Below are positions 1 to 4,341 of a DNA stretch of 5,253 nucleotides, piece after piece; within the stretch, counting starts at the first letter, position 1; each line of letters begins with the position of its first letter. This DNA is from Tepidisphaeraceae bacterium (GTDB lineage: Bacteria > Planctomycetota > Phycisphaerae > Tepidisphaerales > Tepidisphaeraceae). The stretch spans positions 1-5,253 of the forward strand of contig JANWHF010000001.1 of assembly GCA_025450555.1 (NCBI GenBank), in the 5' to 3' direction. The translations under genes were made by a program, and so were the position numbers. Below the pieces are notes generated by a model. That model saw only the letters and a list, made by a program, of their open reading frames with translations. It searched no databases and had not been told where the DNA came from.

Positions 1-38
1 ATCATCGGCGCGAGGGCCGTGGTTACAGCATGGGACAT
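1..38 (-). CDS. Start of an unidentified leftward gene (partial, cut by the window edge)
   Basis: On the minus strand an ATG at 38 follows a strong AAGGAG Shine-Dalgarno sequence with a four-base spacer. The visible N-terminus reads MSHAVTTALAPM and continues off the window. Twelve residues are too few to assign a family or a signal peptide. A competing reading exists. Another minus-strand frame opens at an ATG at 111 and stays open to the edge for about 37 codons; it contains GDARIAEFFKIYFQTKEPYV, which looks protein-like and uses many C/G-ending codons, but it has no good ribosome binding site. In that reading AAGGAG would simply be Lys-Glu codons. The frame of the 38 start is also open upstream, with possible starts near 116 and 137. 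I prefer 38 because of the ribosome binding site, without much certainty. Confidence 0.4.
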   Translation of the reverse strand, partial: MSHAVTTALAPM

Positions 39-42
39 AAGG

Positions 43-48
43 CTCCTT
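43..48 (-). promoter_or_regulatory. Shine-Dalgarno sequence AAGGAG for the left-edge gene
   Basis: The plus strand reads CTCCTT, so the minus strand reads AAGGAG followed by CCTT and ATG. The spacing is slightly short but normal. It is the strongest ribosome-binding match associated with a start in this window, and it is the main reason for placing a start at 38. Confidence 0.45.
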
Positions 49-72
49 TGTTTGGAAGTAGATCTTGAAGAA

Positions 73-96
73 TTCGGCGATACGCGCGTCGCCGAA
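73..96 (-). other. Perfect 8-bp inverted repeat in the possible leader of the left-edge gene
   Basis: TTCGGCGA (73-80) and TCGCCGAA (89-96) are perfect complements around an 8-base loop. If the gene starts at 38, this hairpin lies in its 5' leader, 25 bases upstream of the ribosome binding site, and is not followed by a real U-tract. If translation instead starts at 111, the repeat is inside coding sequence. Function is unknown. It could be a leader hairpin, an operator, or chance in GC-rich DNA. Confidence 0.35.
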
Positions 97-138
97 ACGC
101 GTGGAACACATCCCATAGATAGGTGTCTATTAGGCATC

Positions 139-240
139 CTATTCGTGTAACAAAATCGATTTGATAAAATCAACTGTATCACTGCAAAAATAAAACACTT
201 CGTAAAAATGACTTGACAAATGAAACGCAAGGTGGAGTTT
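139..240 (-). promoter_or_regulatory. AT-rich stretch, possible promoter region for the left-edge gene
   Basis: This block is clearly richer in A and T than its surroundings. On the minus strand it holds TTGTCA (214-219) and TTTTAT (190-195) separated by 18 bases, a plausible but weak -35/-10 pair. It also contains the small palindrome TTGATAAAATCAA (161-173), with 5-base arms around three bases. That resembles an FNR/CRP-type half-site pair but is one base too short. No convincing protein is encoded here on either strand. The promoter call is inferred from base composition and position. Confidence 0.25.
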
Positions 241-282
241 AGAGGTCCGATTTGCACGTACGGCAGGCGACGGAAAGACGGG

Positions 283-325
283 GTTACAATGACGCGCGCC
301 GAAAACGCGCGCGTCACCACGTAAC
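283..325. repeat. Strong two-part inverted repeat (hairpin) between the two leftward genes
   Basis: A perfect 10-bp stem is formed by TGACGCGCGC (290-299) and GCGCGCGTCA (307-316) around the loop CGAAAAC. A second 5-bp stem, GTTAC (283-287) with GTAAC (321-325), lies outside it across a small internal loop. There is no U-tract on either side, so it is not a textbook intrinsic terminator. It could be a backup terminator, an RNA-stabilising hairpin or a protein-binding palindrome. The same ten bases occur again at 380-389. Confidence 0.5.
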
Positions 326-361
326 ACCACTAATTTAACTGACTTACATCACAATTGGGGT

Positions 362-416
362 GAAATGACACAACTCGCCGCGCGCGTCATTTTGTGTCGT
401 GCGACCGGCTGTCGCA
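362..416 (-). terminator. Overlapping inverted repeats just after the DUF3467-like gene, probable transcription end
   Basis: Directly after the stop codon on the minus strand lies a 6-bp hairpin, TGCGAC (400-405) with GTCGCA (411-416). It is followed by two alternative 7-bp stems: GACACAA (367-373) with TTGTGTC (392-398), and AAATGAC (363-369) with GTCATTT (386-392). In the minus orientation the structure ends in a weak T-containing stretch. These features suit transcript termination or 3' end protection, but the missing long U-tract keeps the call tentative. Confidence 0.35.
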
Positions 417-417
417 G

Positions 418-1074
418 CTACTCGGGCTTGGGATTCTGCGGAGGCCCTTCGGGCGAGGGCGGAGCCTGCGGCGGCCCCTGGTGGAAGTTGGCGTAGCGCT
501 GCTGATGCTGCTGGAAGGCCATGCCGAGCGTATCGAGCATACGGGGGATCTGCTGGGCCGACAGATAGGCCCGGCACGATACCGCGGCGGTGGGGAAGAA
601 GCCGGTGATGAAATCGAAGCAGAATTCCGAGGGGCCGTGCGCGATCAGGAATGAGTTGGCGTAGCTGCCGCTGTAGAGATCCTCAGGCAGTTTGAAATGC
701 TCGTAAATCTCCTGAATGCTGGGCTTAGGCTGGTTCGGGGGCGGCTTGGGCAGGGGTGTCGGGGCGCCGAAACTCTGAATATATCGGTTCAGATTTTCCC
801 GCAGGCTTTGGACAAATCCACCCATCACCGGCGGGGAAATGATCACCCGCGCCACGATCGTGGACGGCCGCGACAACGATTGCAGGAAGTCGACAATGAA
901 CTCGGTCGGCGTGTCCTGGATGCAGATGCCGGTGCTGAAGACGCCCTTGCCGACCTTTTCAGGCACCCGCGCGGCGACCGGTGCGTGGCTGAACTTCTGG
1001 CTGTAAGTCGCTGGATCGCCTGCGGGTTGGGCGGGCTGTCCTTCGGGGCCGGGGTTTTGCGGAAGATCGCTCAT
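418..1074 (-). CDS. Protein with two DUF3467-like repeats and Pro/Gln-rich tails
   Basis: A 218-residue protein of unknown function, predicted soluble, with no signal peptide or membrane segment. Residues 45-103 and 134-194 look like two copies of the same domain. Each has a short strand, then a motif of the type (T/G)P(T/S)EFxxDF (TPTEFIVDF near 55-63, GPSEFCFDF near 147-155), a second strand (ARVIISP, CRAYLSA) and a helix (GGFVQSLRENLNRYIQSFG, IPRMLDTLGMAFQQHQQRY). This strand-EFxxDF-strand-helix order matches the small bacterial DUF3467 family as I remember it, in which a single copy of about 90 residues is usual. The linker (104-120) and both tails are rich in Pro and Gln, and the two tails resemble each other. 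The ATG at 1074 has AGGA nine bases upstream. The gene is divergent from fusA and does not look co-transcribed with the left-edge gene. Family assignment is from memory of the pattern; the coding call is firm. Confidence 0.8.
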   Translation of the reverse strand: MSDLPQNPGPEGQPAQPAGDPATYSQKFSHAPVAARVPEKVGKGVFSTGICIQDTPTEFIVDFLQSLSRPSTIVARVIISPPVMGGFVQSLRENLNRYIQSFGAPTPLPKPPPNQPKPSIQEIYEHFKLPEDLYSGSYANSFLIAHGPSEFCFDFITGFFPTAAVSCRAYLSAQQIPRMLDTLGMAFQQHQQRYANFHQGPPQAPPSPEGPPQNPKPE

Positions 1075-1445
1075 TTAATGTTGTCCTGCGTCGGCGGATG
1101 AGCCACGCGGGTGGCCCCTTGGAGCAGCGCAATCCTACCGCATGGTTGGCGCATGGCAACTGTGACTTTTACAAGCCCAGCGAAGTCTGCTTTGGAGCGG
1201 GATTTATGGAATCCTCGGCGCAGCTTGACTTGACGCTTATCGGACGGCGCATAAAGTGTTTCGCCACGATCCACCGGCCCGCCAAGCCGCGTTTTGCATC
1301 AAACTTTGCATGCGAAGGATCGTAATGATCGATGTAAGTGGCGCGCAAGCGATATAAAGCCTTGCGCGGCCGGGGCGTTTTTTTGAAAGCGCCAACGGTT
1401 GTTGACAAAGGAGCCGCTGTGAAAATCGAGCCGCAGTAGAGGCTC
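1075..1445. other. Divergent intergenic region, left half; no gene supported
   Basis: This stretch separates the start of the leftward DUF3467-like gene from the fusA leader. Reading frames of 60-90 codons exist on both strands but look like random translations and lack good ribosome binding sites. Promoter-like fragments on the plus strand include TTGACT (1225-1230), TTGACG (1230-1235), CATAAA (1250-1255), TATAAA (1353-1358) and TTGACA (1402-1407), but none pairs with a partner at 16-18 bases. Promoters for both flanking genes must lie in or near this region; I cannot place them. A small hairpin, GCCAC (1102-1106) with GTGGC (1111-1115), lies in the DUF3467-like gene's leader. Confidence 0.5.
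1342..1384 (+). other. 8-bp hairpin followed by a run of seven T
   Basis: CGCGCAAG (1342-1349) pairs perfectly with CTTGCGCG (1361-1368) around an 11-base loop containing TATAAA. Nine bases later there is a run of seven T (1378-1384). The gap between stem and T-run is too long for a standard intrinsic terminator. The region may be a weak terminator, part of a promoter (TATAAA as a -10 without a good -35), or coincidence. Confidence 0.25.
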
Positions 1446-1517
1446 ATGCTGACCGAAACTCTGCACGGTCAGTGTGGGCCGTGCATGGGTGGGAAGCCCC
1501 GGATGGCCTCCCGCTGA
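1446..1517 (+). other. Possible short leader reading frame upstream of fusA (23 codons)
   Basis: ATG at 1446 opens a 23-codon frame ending in TGA at 1515-1517, with a CGPC motif in its middle. Just before it, a strong AAAGGAG (1407-1413) sits five bases from a GTG (1419) that opens a six-codon frame (MKIEPQ) ending at TAG 1437-1439. Both lie in the probable fusA leader and the longer one runs through the two hairpins described below. A leader-peptide role is possible but unsupported beyond position and the ribosome-binding match. Chance is the simplest alternative. Confidence 0.15.
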
Positions 1518-1529
1518 GCGTCGGTCAGC
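1448..1529 (+). ncRNA. Candidate structured leader RNA of fusA: three-way junction with alternative pairing
   Basis: Three stems can form together. The closing stem P1 is GCTGACCGA (1448-1456) with TCGGTCAGC (1521-1529), nine perfect pairs. P2 is TGCACGG (1462-1468) with CCGTGCA (1479-1485), seven perfect pairs. P3 is GGGAAGCC (1491-1498) with GGCCTCCC (1505-1512), with one mismatch and possible extension by G-C and G-T pairs. A competing 7-bp stem, CTGACCG (1449-1455) with CGGTCAG (1466-1472), would break both P1 and P2. It lies 230-315 bases upstream of the fusA start. I do not recognise it as any riboswitch or ribosomal-protein leader. Stems of this size also occur by chance in GC-rich DNA, so it is a candidate only. 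Confidence 0.3.
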
Positions 1530-1544
1530 GACACCCGAAGCTCA

Positions 1545-1636
1545 CTTGCCGCGATACCCGGATAGCAACGGATCACGATCCCGGCAAGAACCGAATCCCG
1601 CAGGGGCCGTTCCCGACATTTCATCGGGAGACCGGC
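1545..1636 (+). other. Two further hairpins in the fusA leader
   Basis: CTTGCCG (1545-1551) pairs perfectly with CGGCAAG (1582-1588) around a 30-base interior that has its own small stem GGAT/ATCC (1570-1573, 1578-1581). TCCCGA (1611-1616) pairs with TCGGGA (1624-1629), extended by GCCG (1606-1609) with CGGC (1633-1636). With the neighbouring elements these make almost all of 1448-1703 foldable, which suits a long structured 5' leader. Base-paired content alone does not prove function. Confidence 0.3.
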
Positions 1637-1671
1637 GGTCGCTCAAAGGACAATTGGTTGTTGCAGTTTTT

Positions 1672-1703
1672 CGCGGAAGCCGACTCTGGCTGCCGCGGGT
1701 TTT
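1672..1703 (+). terminator. Terminator-like hairpin in the fusA leader (possible attenuator)
   Basis: CGCGG (1672-1676) and AGCC (1678-1681) pair with GGCT (1688-1691) and CCGCG (1693-1697), giving nine pairs with one A-G mismatch and a six-base loop, followed by GG and four T (1700-1703). It also has a T-run on its 5' side (1667-1671). It lies about 60 bases before the fusA start. It could end a short leader transcript (attenuation) or terminate an upstream small RNA. The short T-run makes it weak. Confidence 0.3.
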
Positions 1704-1715
1704 GTGTTCACACGA

Positions 1716-1736
1716 GCTCCCCGAAAAAAGGGGCGC
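1716..1736 (+). other. Small hairpin just upstream of the fusA ribosome binding site
   Basis: CCCC (1719-1722) pairs with GGGG (1730-1733) around a GA-rich seven-base loop. GC (1716-1717) with GC (1735-1736) extends the stem past one mismatch. It ends 14 bases before the Shine-Dalgarno sequence and could help keep the initiation region open or be part of the leader fold. Confidence 0.3.
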
Positions 1737-1750
1737 AGTTTGCAAGTGAT

Positions 1751-1756
1751 GAAGGG
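1751..1756 (+). promoter_or_regulatory. Ribosome binding site of fusA (GAAGGG), fixes the start at 1763
   Basis: GAAGGG lies six bases before ATG 1763. The frame is open upstream to an ATG at 1472, which would add 97 residues that do not resemble EF-G and coincide with the hairpin-rich leader. The ribosome binding site and the typical EF-G N-terminus (SKIRNIGIAAHIDAGKT) both support 1763. A second ATG at 1775 is less well placed. Confidence 0.75.
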
Positions 1757-1762
1757 AATTCA

Positions 1763-3895
1763 ATGGCACGCGACATGAGCAAGATCCGCAATATCGGGAT
1801 TGCGGCCCACATCGATGCCGGTAAGACGACCGTCTCCGAGCGCGTTCTCTATTACACCGGAAAAATTCACAAGATGGGCGAGGTCCACGAAGGCACCGCC
1901 ACGATGGACTTTGATGAAGAAGAACAGAAGCGCGGCATTACCATTAACTCCGCCGCCACCACCTGCCCCTGGGACCGCTTTGGCGAGCGCTACACGATCA
2001 ACCTGATCGATACGCCCGGCCACGTGGACTTCACCGCAGAGGTCGAGCGCTCGATGCGCGTTCTCGACGGCGCGGTGGCCGTCTTCGACGGCAAAGAAGG
2101 CGTCGAAGCCCAGTCGGAAACCGTCTGGCGACAAGCCACCAAGTACAGCGTTCCGCGCGTTTGTTTCATCAATAAGATGGACAAGCTCGGCGCTGATTTT
2201 GACTTCAGCTTCAACAGCATCCTCGAGCGCCTGGGCGCCCCGGCCGTTGCCGTGCAGATTCCGATCGGCCAGAGCAGCACCTTCAAAGGCATCATCGATC
2301 TGATCCGTGGCGTGGCGATCTACTACAACCTCCAGGACGAAAAGGACAAGGGCAAGACCATGATCGAAAAGCCCATCCCGGAGGAGGAAAAGGAGCGCTA
2401 CGAGAAATGGCGGCACGTCCTGGAAGAGAAGGCCGCCGAGCTGGATGACCACCTGACCGAAAAGTATTTGAACTCGCAGCCGCTGACCGAACAGGAAATT
2501 CGCGCGGCGTTGCGGAAGGGAACCATTGCGTTCAAATGTCATCCGGTTTTCTGCGGGTCGGCATTAAAGTACGTCGGCGTTCAGCGCCTGCTGGACGGTG
2601 TAATTGACTATTTGCCCGCGCCGACCGACCTGCCGCCGATCCATGGACATGACGTGAAGGATCCGGAAAAGCTGATCGAGCGCAAGCTGTCGCCGGATGA
2701 GCCCTTCTGCGGGCTGGCGTTCAAGATCGTCAACGATCAGCACGGCGACCTGACCTACGTCCGCGTGTACAGCGGCCGATTGGAAAAGGGCAGCCGCGTG
2801 CTCAACAGCAATCGTGGCAAGCGCGAAAACATCTCGCGCATGTTCCAGATGCATGCTGCCGATCGCAATCCGATCGACGTTGCCGAAGCCGGCGACATCG
2901 TGGCCTGCATCGGCATTAAGGAAGCCCTGACCGGCGACACGCTCTGCACCGACGACGCGCCGATCATCCTCGAGAAGCCGACCTTCCCTGAGCCGGTTAT
3001 CTCGATGTCGATCGAGCCCAAGACGACGGCCGACAAGCAGAAGCTCGGCGAAGCCCTCACGACGCTCAAGCGCGAGGACCCGACCTTCCAGGCCAATTAT
3101 GATGAGGAAACCGGCCAGACCATCATCAGCGGCATGGGCGAGCTTCACCTGGAGATCCTGCGCAACAAGCTGGTGCGCGATCACAAGGTGGAAGTCATCG
3201 TCGGCAAGCCGAAAGTGGCCTACAAGGAAACCATCACCAAGCACGTTCAGAACGTGCGCGGCAAGCACGTCAAGCAGTCGGGTGGTCGCGGTCAGTACGG
3301 CGACTGCACCATCAACATCGAGCCGTTCAACGGCGCCGGTCTCGATGCCGAGGCGCTCAAGAAGCTCGGTTGGGAAGACGGCATCGCCTTCGAAAACAAG
3401 ATTTTCGGCGGCACGATTCCCAAGGAGTATATCCCGTCGGTGGAATATGGCGTGCGCATGGCCGCCAAGACAGGCGTTTTGGCCAGCTATCCGCTGATCA
3501 ACGCGAAGGTCACGCTCGTGGACGGCAGCTATCACCAGGTGGACAGCTCGCAGATCGCCTTCGAGCTGGCCGGGCAGCTTGCCTTCCGCGATGCGGCCAC
3601 CAAGGCCGGTTTGACGCTGCTGGAGCCGATCATGAAGGTCGTCGTCACGACGCCCGAAGATTTCGTCGGTAACGTGACGGGTGATCTCAATCGCCGCCGC
3701 GGGTTGATCGCCAACAGCGAGCAGCGCGGCAACACGCGAATCGTCGAAGCCGAGGTCCCGCTGAGCGAAATGTTCGGCTATACCACCGAGCTTCGTTCGA
3801 TGAGCCAGGGCCGAGCCAGCAGCGCCATGGAGCCACTGAAGTACGCCCCGGTCCCTACTAACGTGAAGAACGCGATCCTCGAGGAAATCGGGTAA
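1763..3895 (+). CDS. fusA: Elongation factor G
   Basis: Translational GTPase that moves tRNAs and mRNA through the ribosome after peptide-bond formation and, with ribosome recycling factor, helps split ribosomes; cytoplasmic. At 710 residues it has the normal family length. All GTPase motifs are present: AHIDAGKT (15-22), RGIT (57-60), DTPGH (83-87), NKMD (137-140) and GSALK (265-269). The G domain with its G' insertion covers roughly 1-290, domain II 310-405, domain III 408-482, domain IV 483-610 with QSGGRGQYG (505-513) and the loop around SYHQVDSS (589-596), and domain V plus the C-terminal helix from 611, including EPIMKVVV, GDLNRRRG, EVPLSEMFGY and LRSMSQGRAS. No key residue appears missing. 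It is a stand-alone gene, without rpsL, rpsG or tuf beside it, preceded by a long hairpin-rich leader and followed by its own terminator. Whether it is the housekeeping copy or a paralogue such as the spirochaete-planctomycete EF-G types cannot be settled here, though the sequence looks like conventional EF-G. Confidence 0.97.
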   Translation: MARDMSKIRNIGIAAHIDAGKTTVSERVLYYTGKIHKMGEVHEGTATMDFDEEEQKRGITINSAATTCPWDRFGERYTINLIDTPGHVDFTAEVERSMRVLDGAVAVFDGKEGVEAQSETVWRQATKYSVPRVCFINKMDKLGADFDFSFNSILERLGAPAVAVQIPIGQSSTFKGIIDLIRGVAIYYNLQDEKDKGKTMIEKPIPEEEKERYEKWRHVLEEKAAELDDHLTEKYLNSQPLTEQEIRAALRKGTIAFKCHPVFCGSALKYVGVQRLLDGVIDYLPAPTDLPPIHGHDVKDPEKLIERKLSPDEPFCGLAFKIVNDQHGDLTYVRVYSGRLEKGSRVLNSNRGKRENISRMFQMHAADRNPIDVAEAGDIVACIGIKEALTGDTLCTDDAPIILEKPTFPEPVISMSIEPKTTADKQKLGEALTTLKREDPTFQANYDEETGQTIISGMGELHLEILRNKLVRDHKVEVIVGKPKVAYKETITKHVQNVRGKHVKQSGGRGQYGDCTINIEPFNGAGLDAEALKKLGWEDGIAFENKIFGGTIPKEYIPSVEYGVRMAAKTGVLASYPLINAKVTLVDGSYHQVDSSQIAFELAGQLAFRDAATKAGLTLLEPIMKVVVTTPEDFVGNVTGDLNRRRGLIANSEQRGNTRIVEAEVPLSEMFGYTTELRSMSQGRASSAMEPLKYAPVPTNVKNAILEEIG

Positions 3896-3926
3896 TCGCA
3901 CTCTTCACAACGACGCAGCAATGCAC

Positions 3927-3957
3927 GAGGGACGAGTCGAAAGGCTCGTCCCTCTTT
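3927..3957 (+). terminator. Intrinsic terminator of fusA with a GAAA tetraloop
   Basis: GAGGGACGAG (3927-3936) pairs perfectly with CTCGTCCCTC (3945-3954). The stem continues with a T-G and a C-G pair to close on a GAAA tetraloop, and TTT follows. It begins 32 bases after the fusA stop. A twelve-pair GC-rich stem with a stable GNRA loop is a convincing terminator even though the T-run is short. Confidence 0.8.
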
Positions 3958-4242
3958 CATTGGCGGATTGAGCGCAATCGATCATCTCGTCAATGTCACC
4001 TTTTCCCACCTCGGCAGAATACTGTTGCCCGCAGTTCCGGCTTGATTAGACTCTTTGGTACTTGTCCGAAAGGAGCGGACGAGCCTTGGCGAATCTGCGC
4101 GAAGATGCCGAGATATTTGTCCGCAAGGGATGAAGGACGCGGCATCCATGTCCTGCTATTTACACACGATCGCAACTTTTTCGGTTTTTTGTTGATTCTG
4201 CCGGGCTGGATGAGGTAAATATTCGGCCGCGAATGGTCCTTT
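3958..4242. other. Intergenic region after fusA; no gene supported, several hairpins
   Basis: No convincing protein is encoded; a 118-codon minus-strand frame (3996-4352) looks random. Hairpins include CTTGTCCG (4061-4068) with CGGACGAG (4076-4083), eight pairs with one G-T. GATGCC (4104-4109) pairs with GGCATC (4141-4146) and encloses GTCC/GGAC (4119-4122, 4135-4138). ATTCG (4221-4225) pairs with CGAAT (4230-4234). Two T-runs lie at 4177-4181 and 4185-4190. TTGATT (4192-4197) followed 18 bases later by TAAATA (4216-4221) is a weak promoter candidate for the downstream gene. A small RNA could be encoded, but nothing identifies one. Confidence 0.35.
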
Positions 4243-4338
4243 TCAGTTCCATGCAAACTTCGTCGCGACCTGCCTTCGGGCGGGCCGCTGTCATTGCGCC
4301 CATCGGGCGCTTTGGGAGTTTGCCTTCGATGGAACTGA
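4243..4338 (+). ncRNA. Candidate cis-regulatory RNA: long stem enclosing two stable hairpins, ending at the next start codon
   Basis: TCAGTTCCAT (4243-4252) pairs perfectly with ATGGAACTGA (4329-4338). The directly adjoining GCAAAC (4253-4258) pairs with GTTTGC (4318-4323) across a five-base bulge, and the stem runs on by about three more pairs (4259-4261 with 4315-4317). Inside are a six-pair stem capped by a UUCG tetraloop (4269-4274 with 4279-4284) and a GC stem, GCGCCC (4296-4301) with GGGCGC (4305-4310), followed by TTT. Together these form a three-way junction. Its 3' strand contains the only Shine-Dalgarno-like bases (GGAA, 4331-4334) for the ATG at 4342, so folding could mask translation. 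I do not recognise a known riboswitch class. A DNA-level role or a mobile-element remnant is possible. Confidence 0.45.
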
Positions 4339-4341
4339 CTC

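Noticed and set aside
161..173. TTGATAAAATCAA as an FNR/CRP-type binding site
   Set aside because: The half-sites are three bases apart instead of four, and no other evidence of such regulation is present.
139..330. A 63-codon minus-strand frame in the AT-rich region
   Set aside because: It crosses the large hairpin at 283-325, no clear ribosome binding site was found, and the translation resembles no protein.
1402..1407. A perfect TTGACA as the fusA -35 box
   Set aside because: No acceptable -10 hexamer lies 16-18 bases downstream; GAAAAT at 1421 is only 13 bases away.
1169..1447. A 92-codon minus-strand frame in the divergent intergenic region
   Set aside because: It lacks a ribosome binding site and protein-like features, and it lies where both flanking genes need their promoters.
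1472..1762. A 97-residue N-terminal extension of EF-G in the same open frame
   Set aside because: The translation is unlike any EF-G N-terminus, the region is hairpin-rich, and ATG 1763 has a good ribosome binding site and the standard EF-G beginning.
1760..2542. A 260-codon minus-strand frame opposite the fusA G domain
   Set aside because: Same cause: a shadow of fusA codon usage, with no ribosome binding site or family signature.
2564..3901. A 445-codon minus-strand frame opposite fusA
   Set aside because: It is the antisense of a highly conserved gene with strong codon bias, which leaves the complementary frame open. The translation is low-complexity and shows no recognisable motif.
4243..4338. 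A hammerhead ribozyme at the three-way junction
   Set aside because: The core sequences CUGANGA and GAAA are not at the junction.
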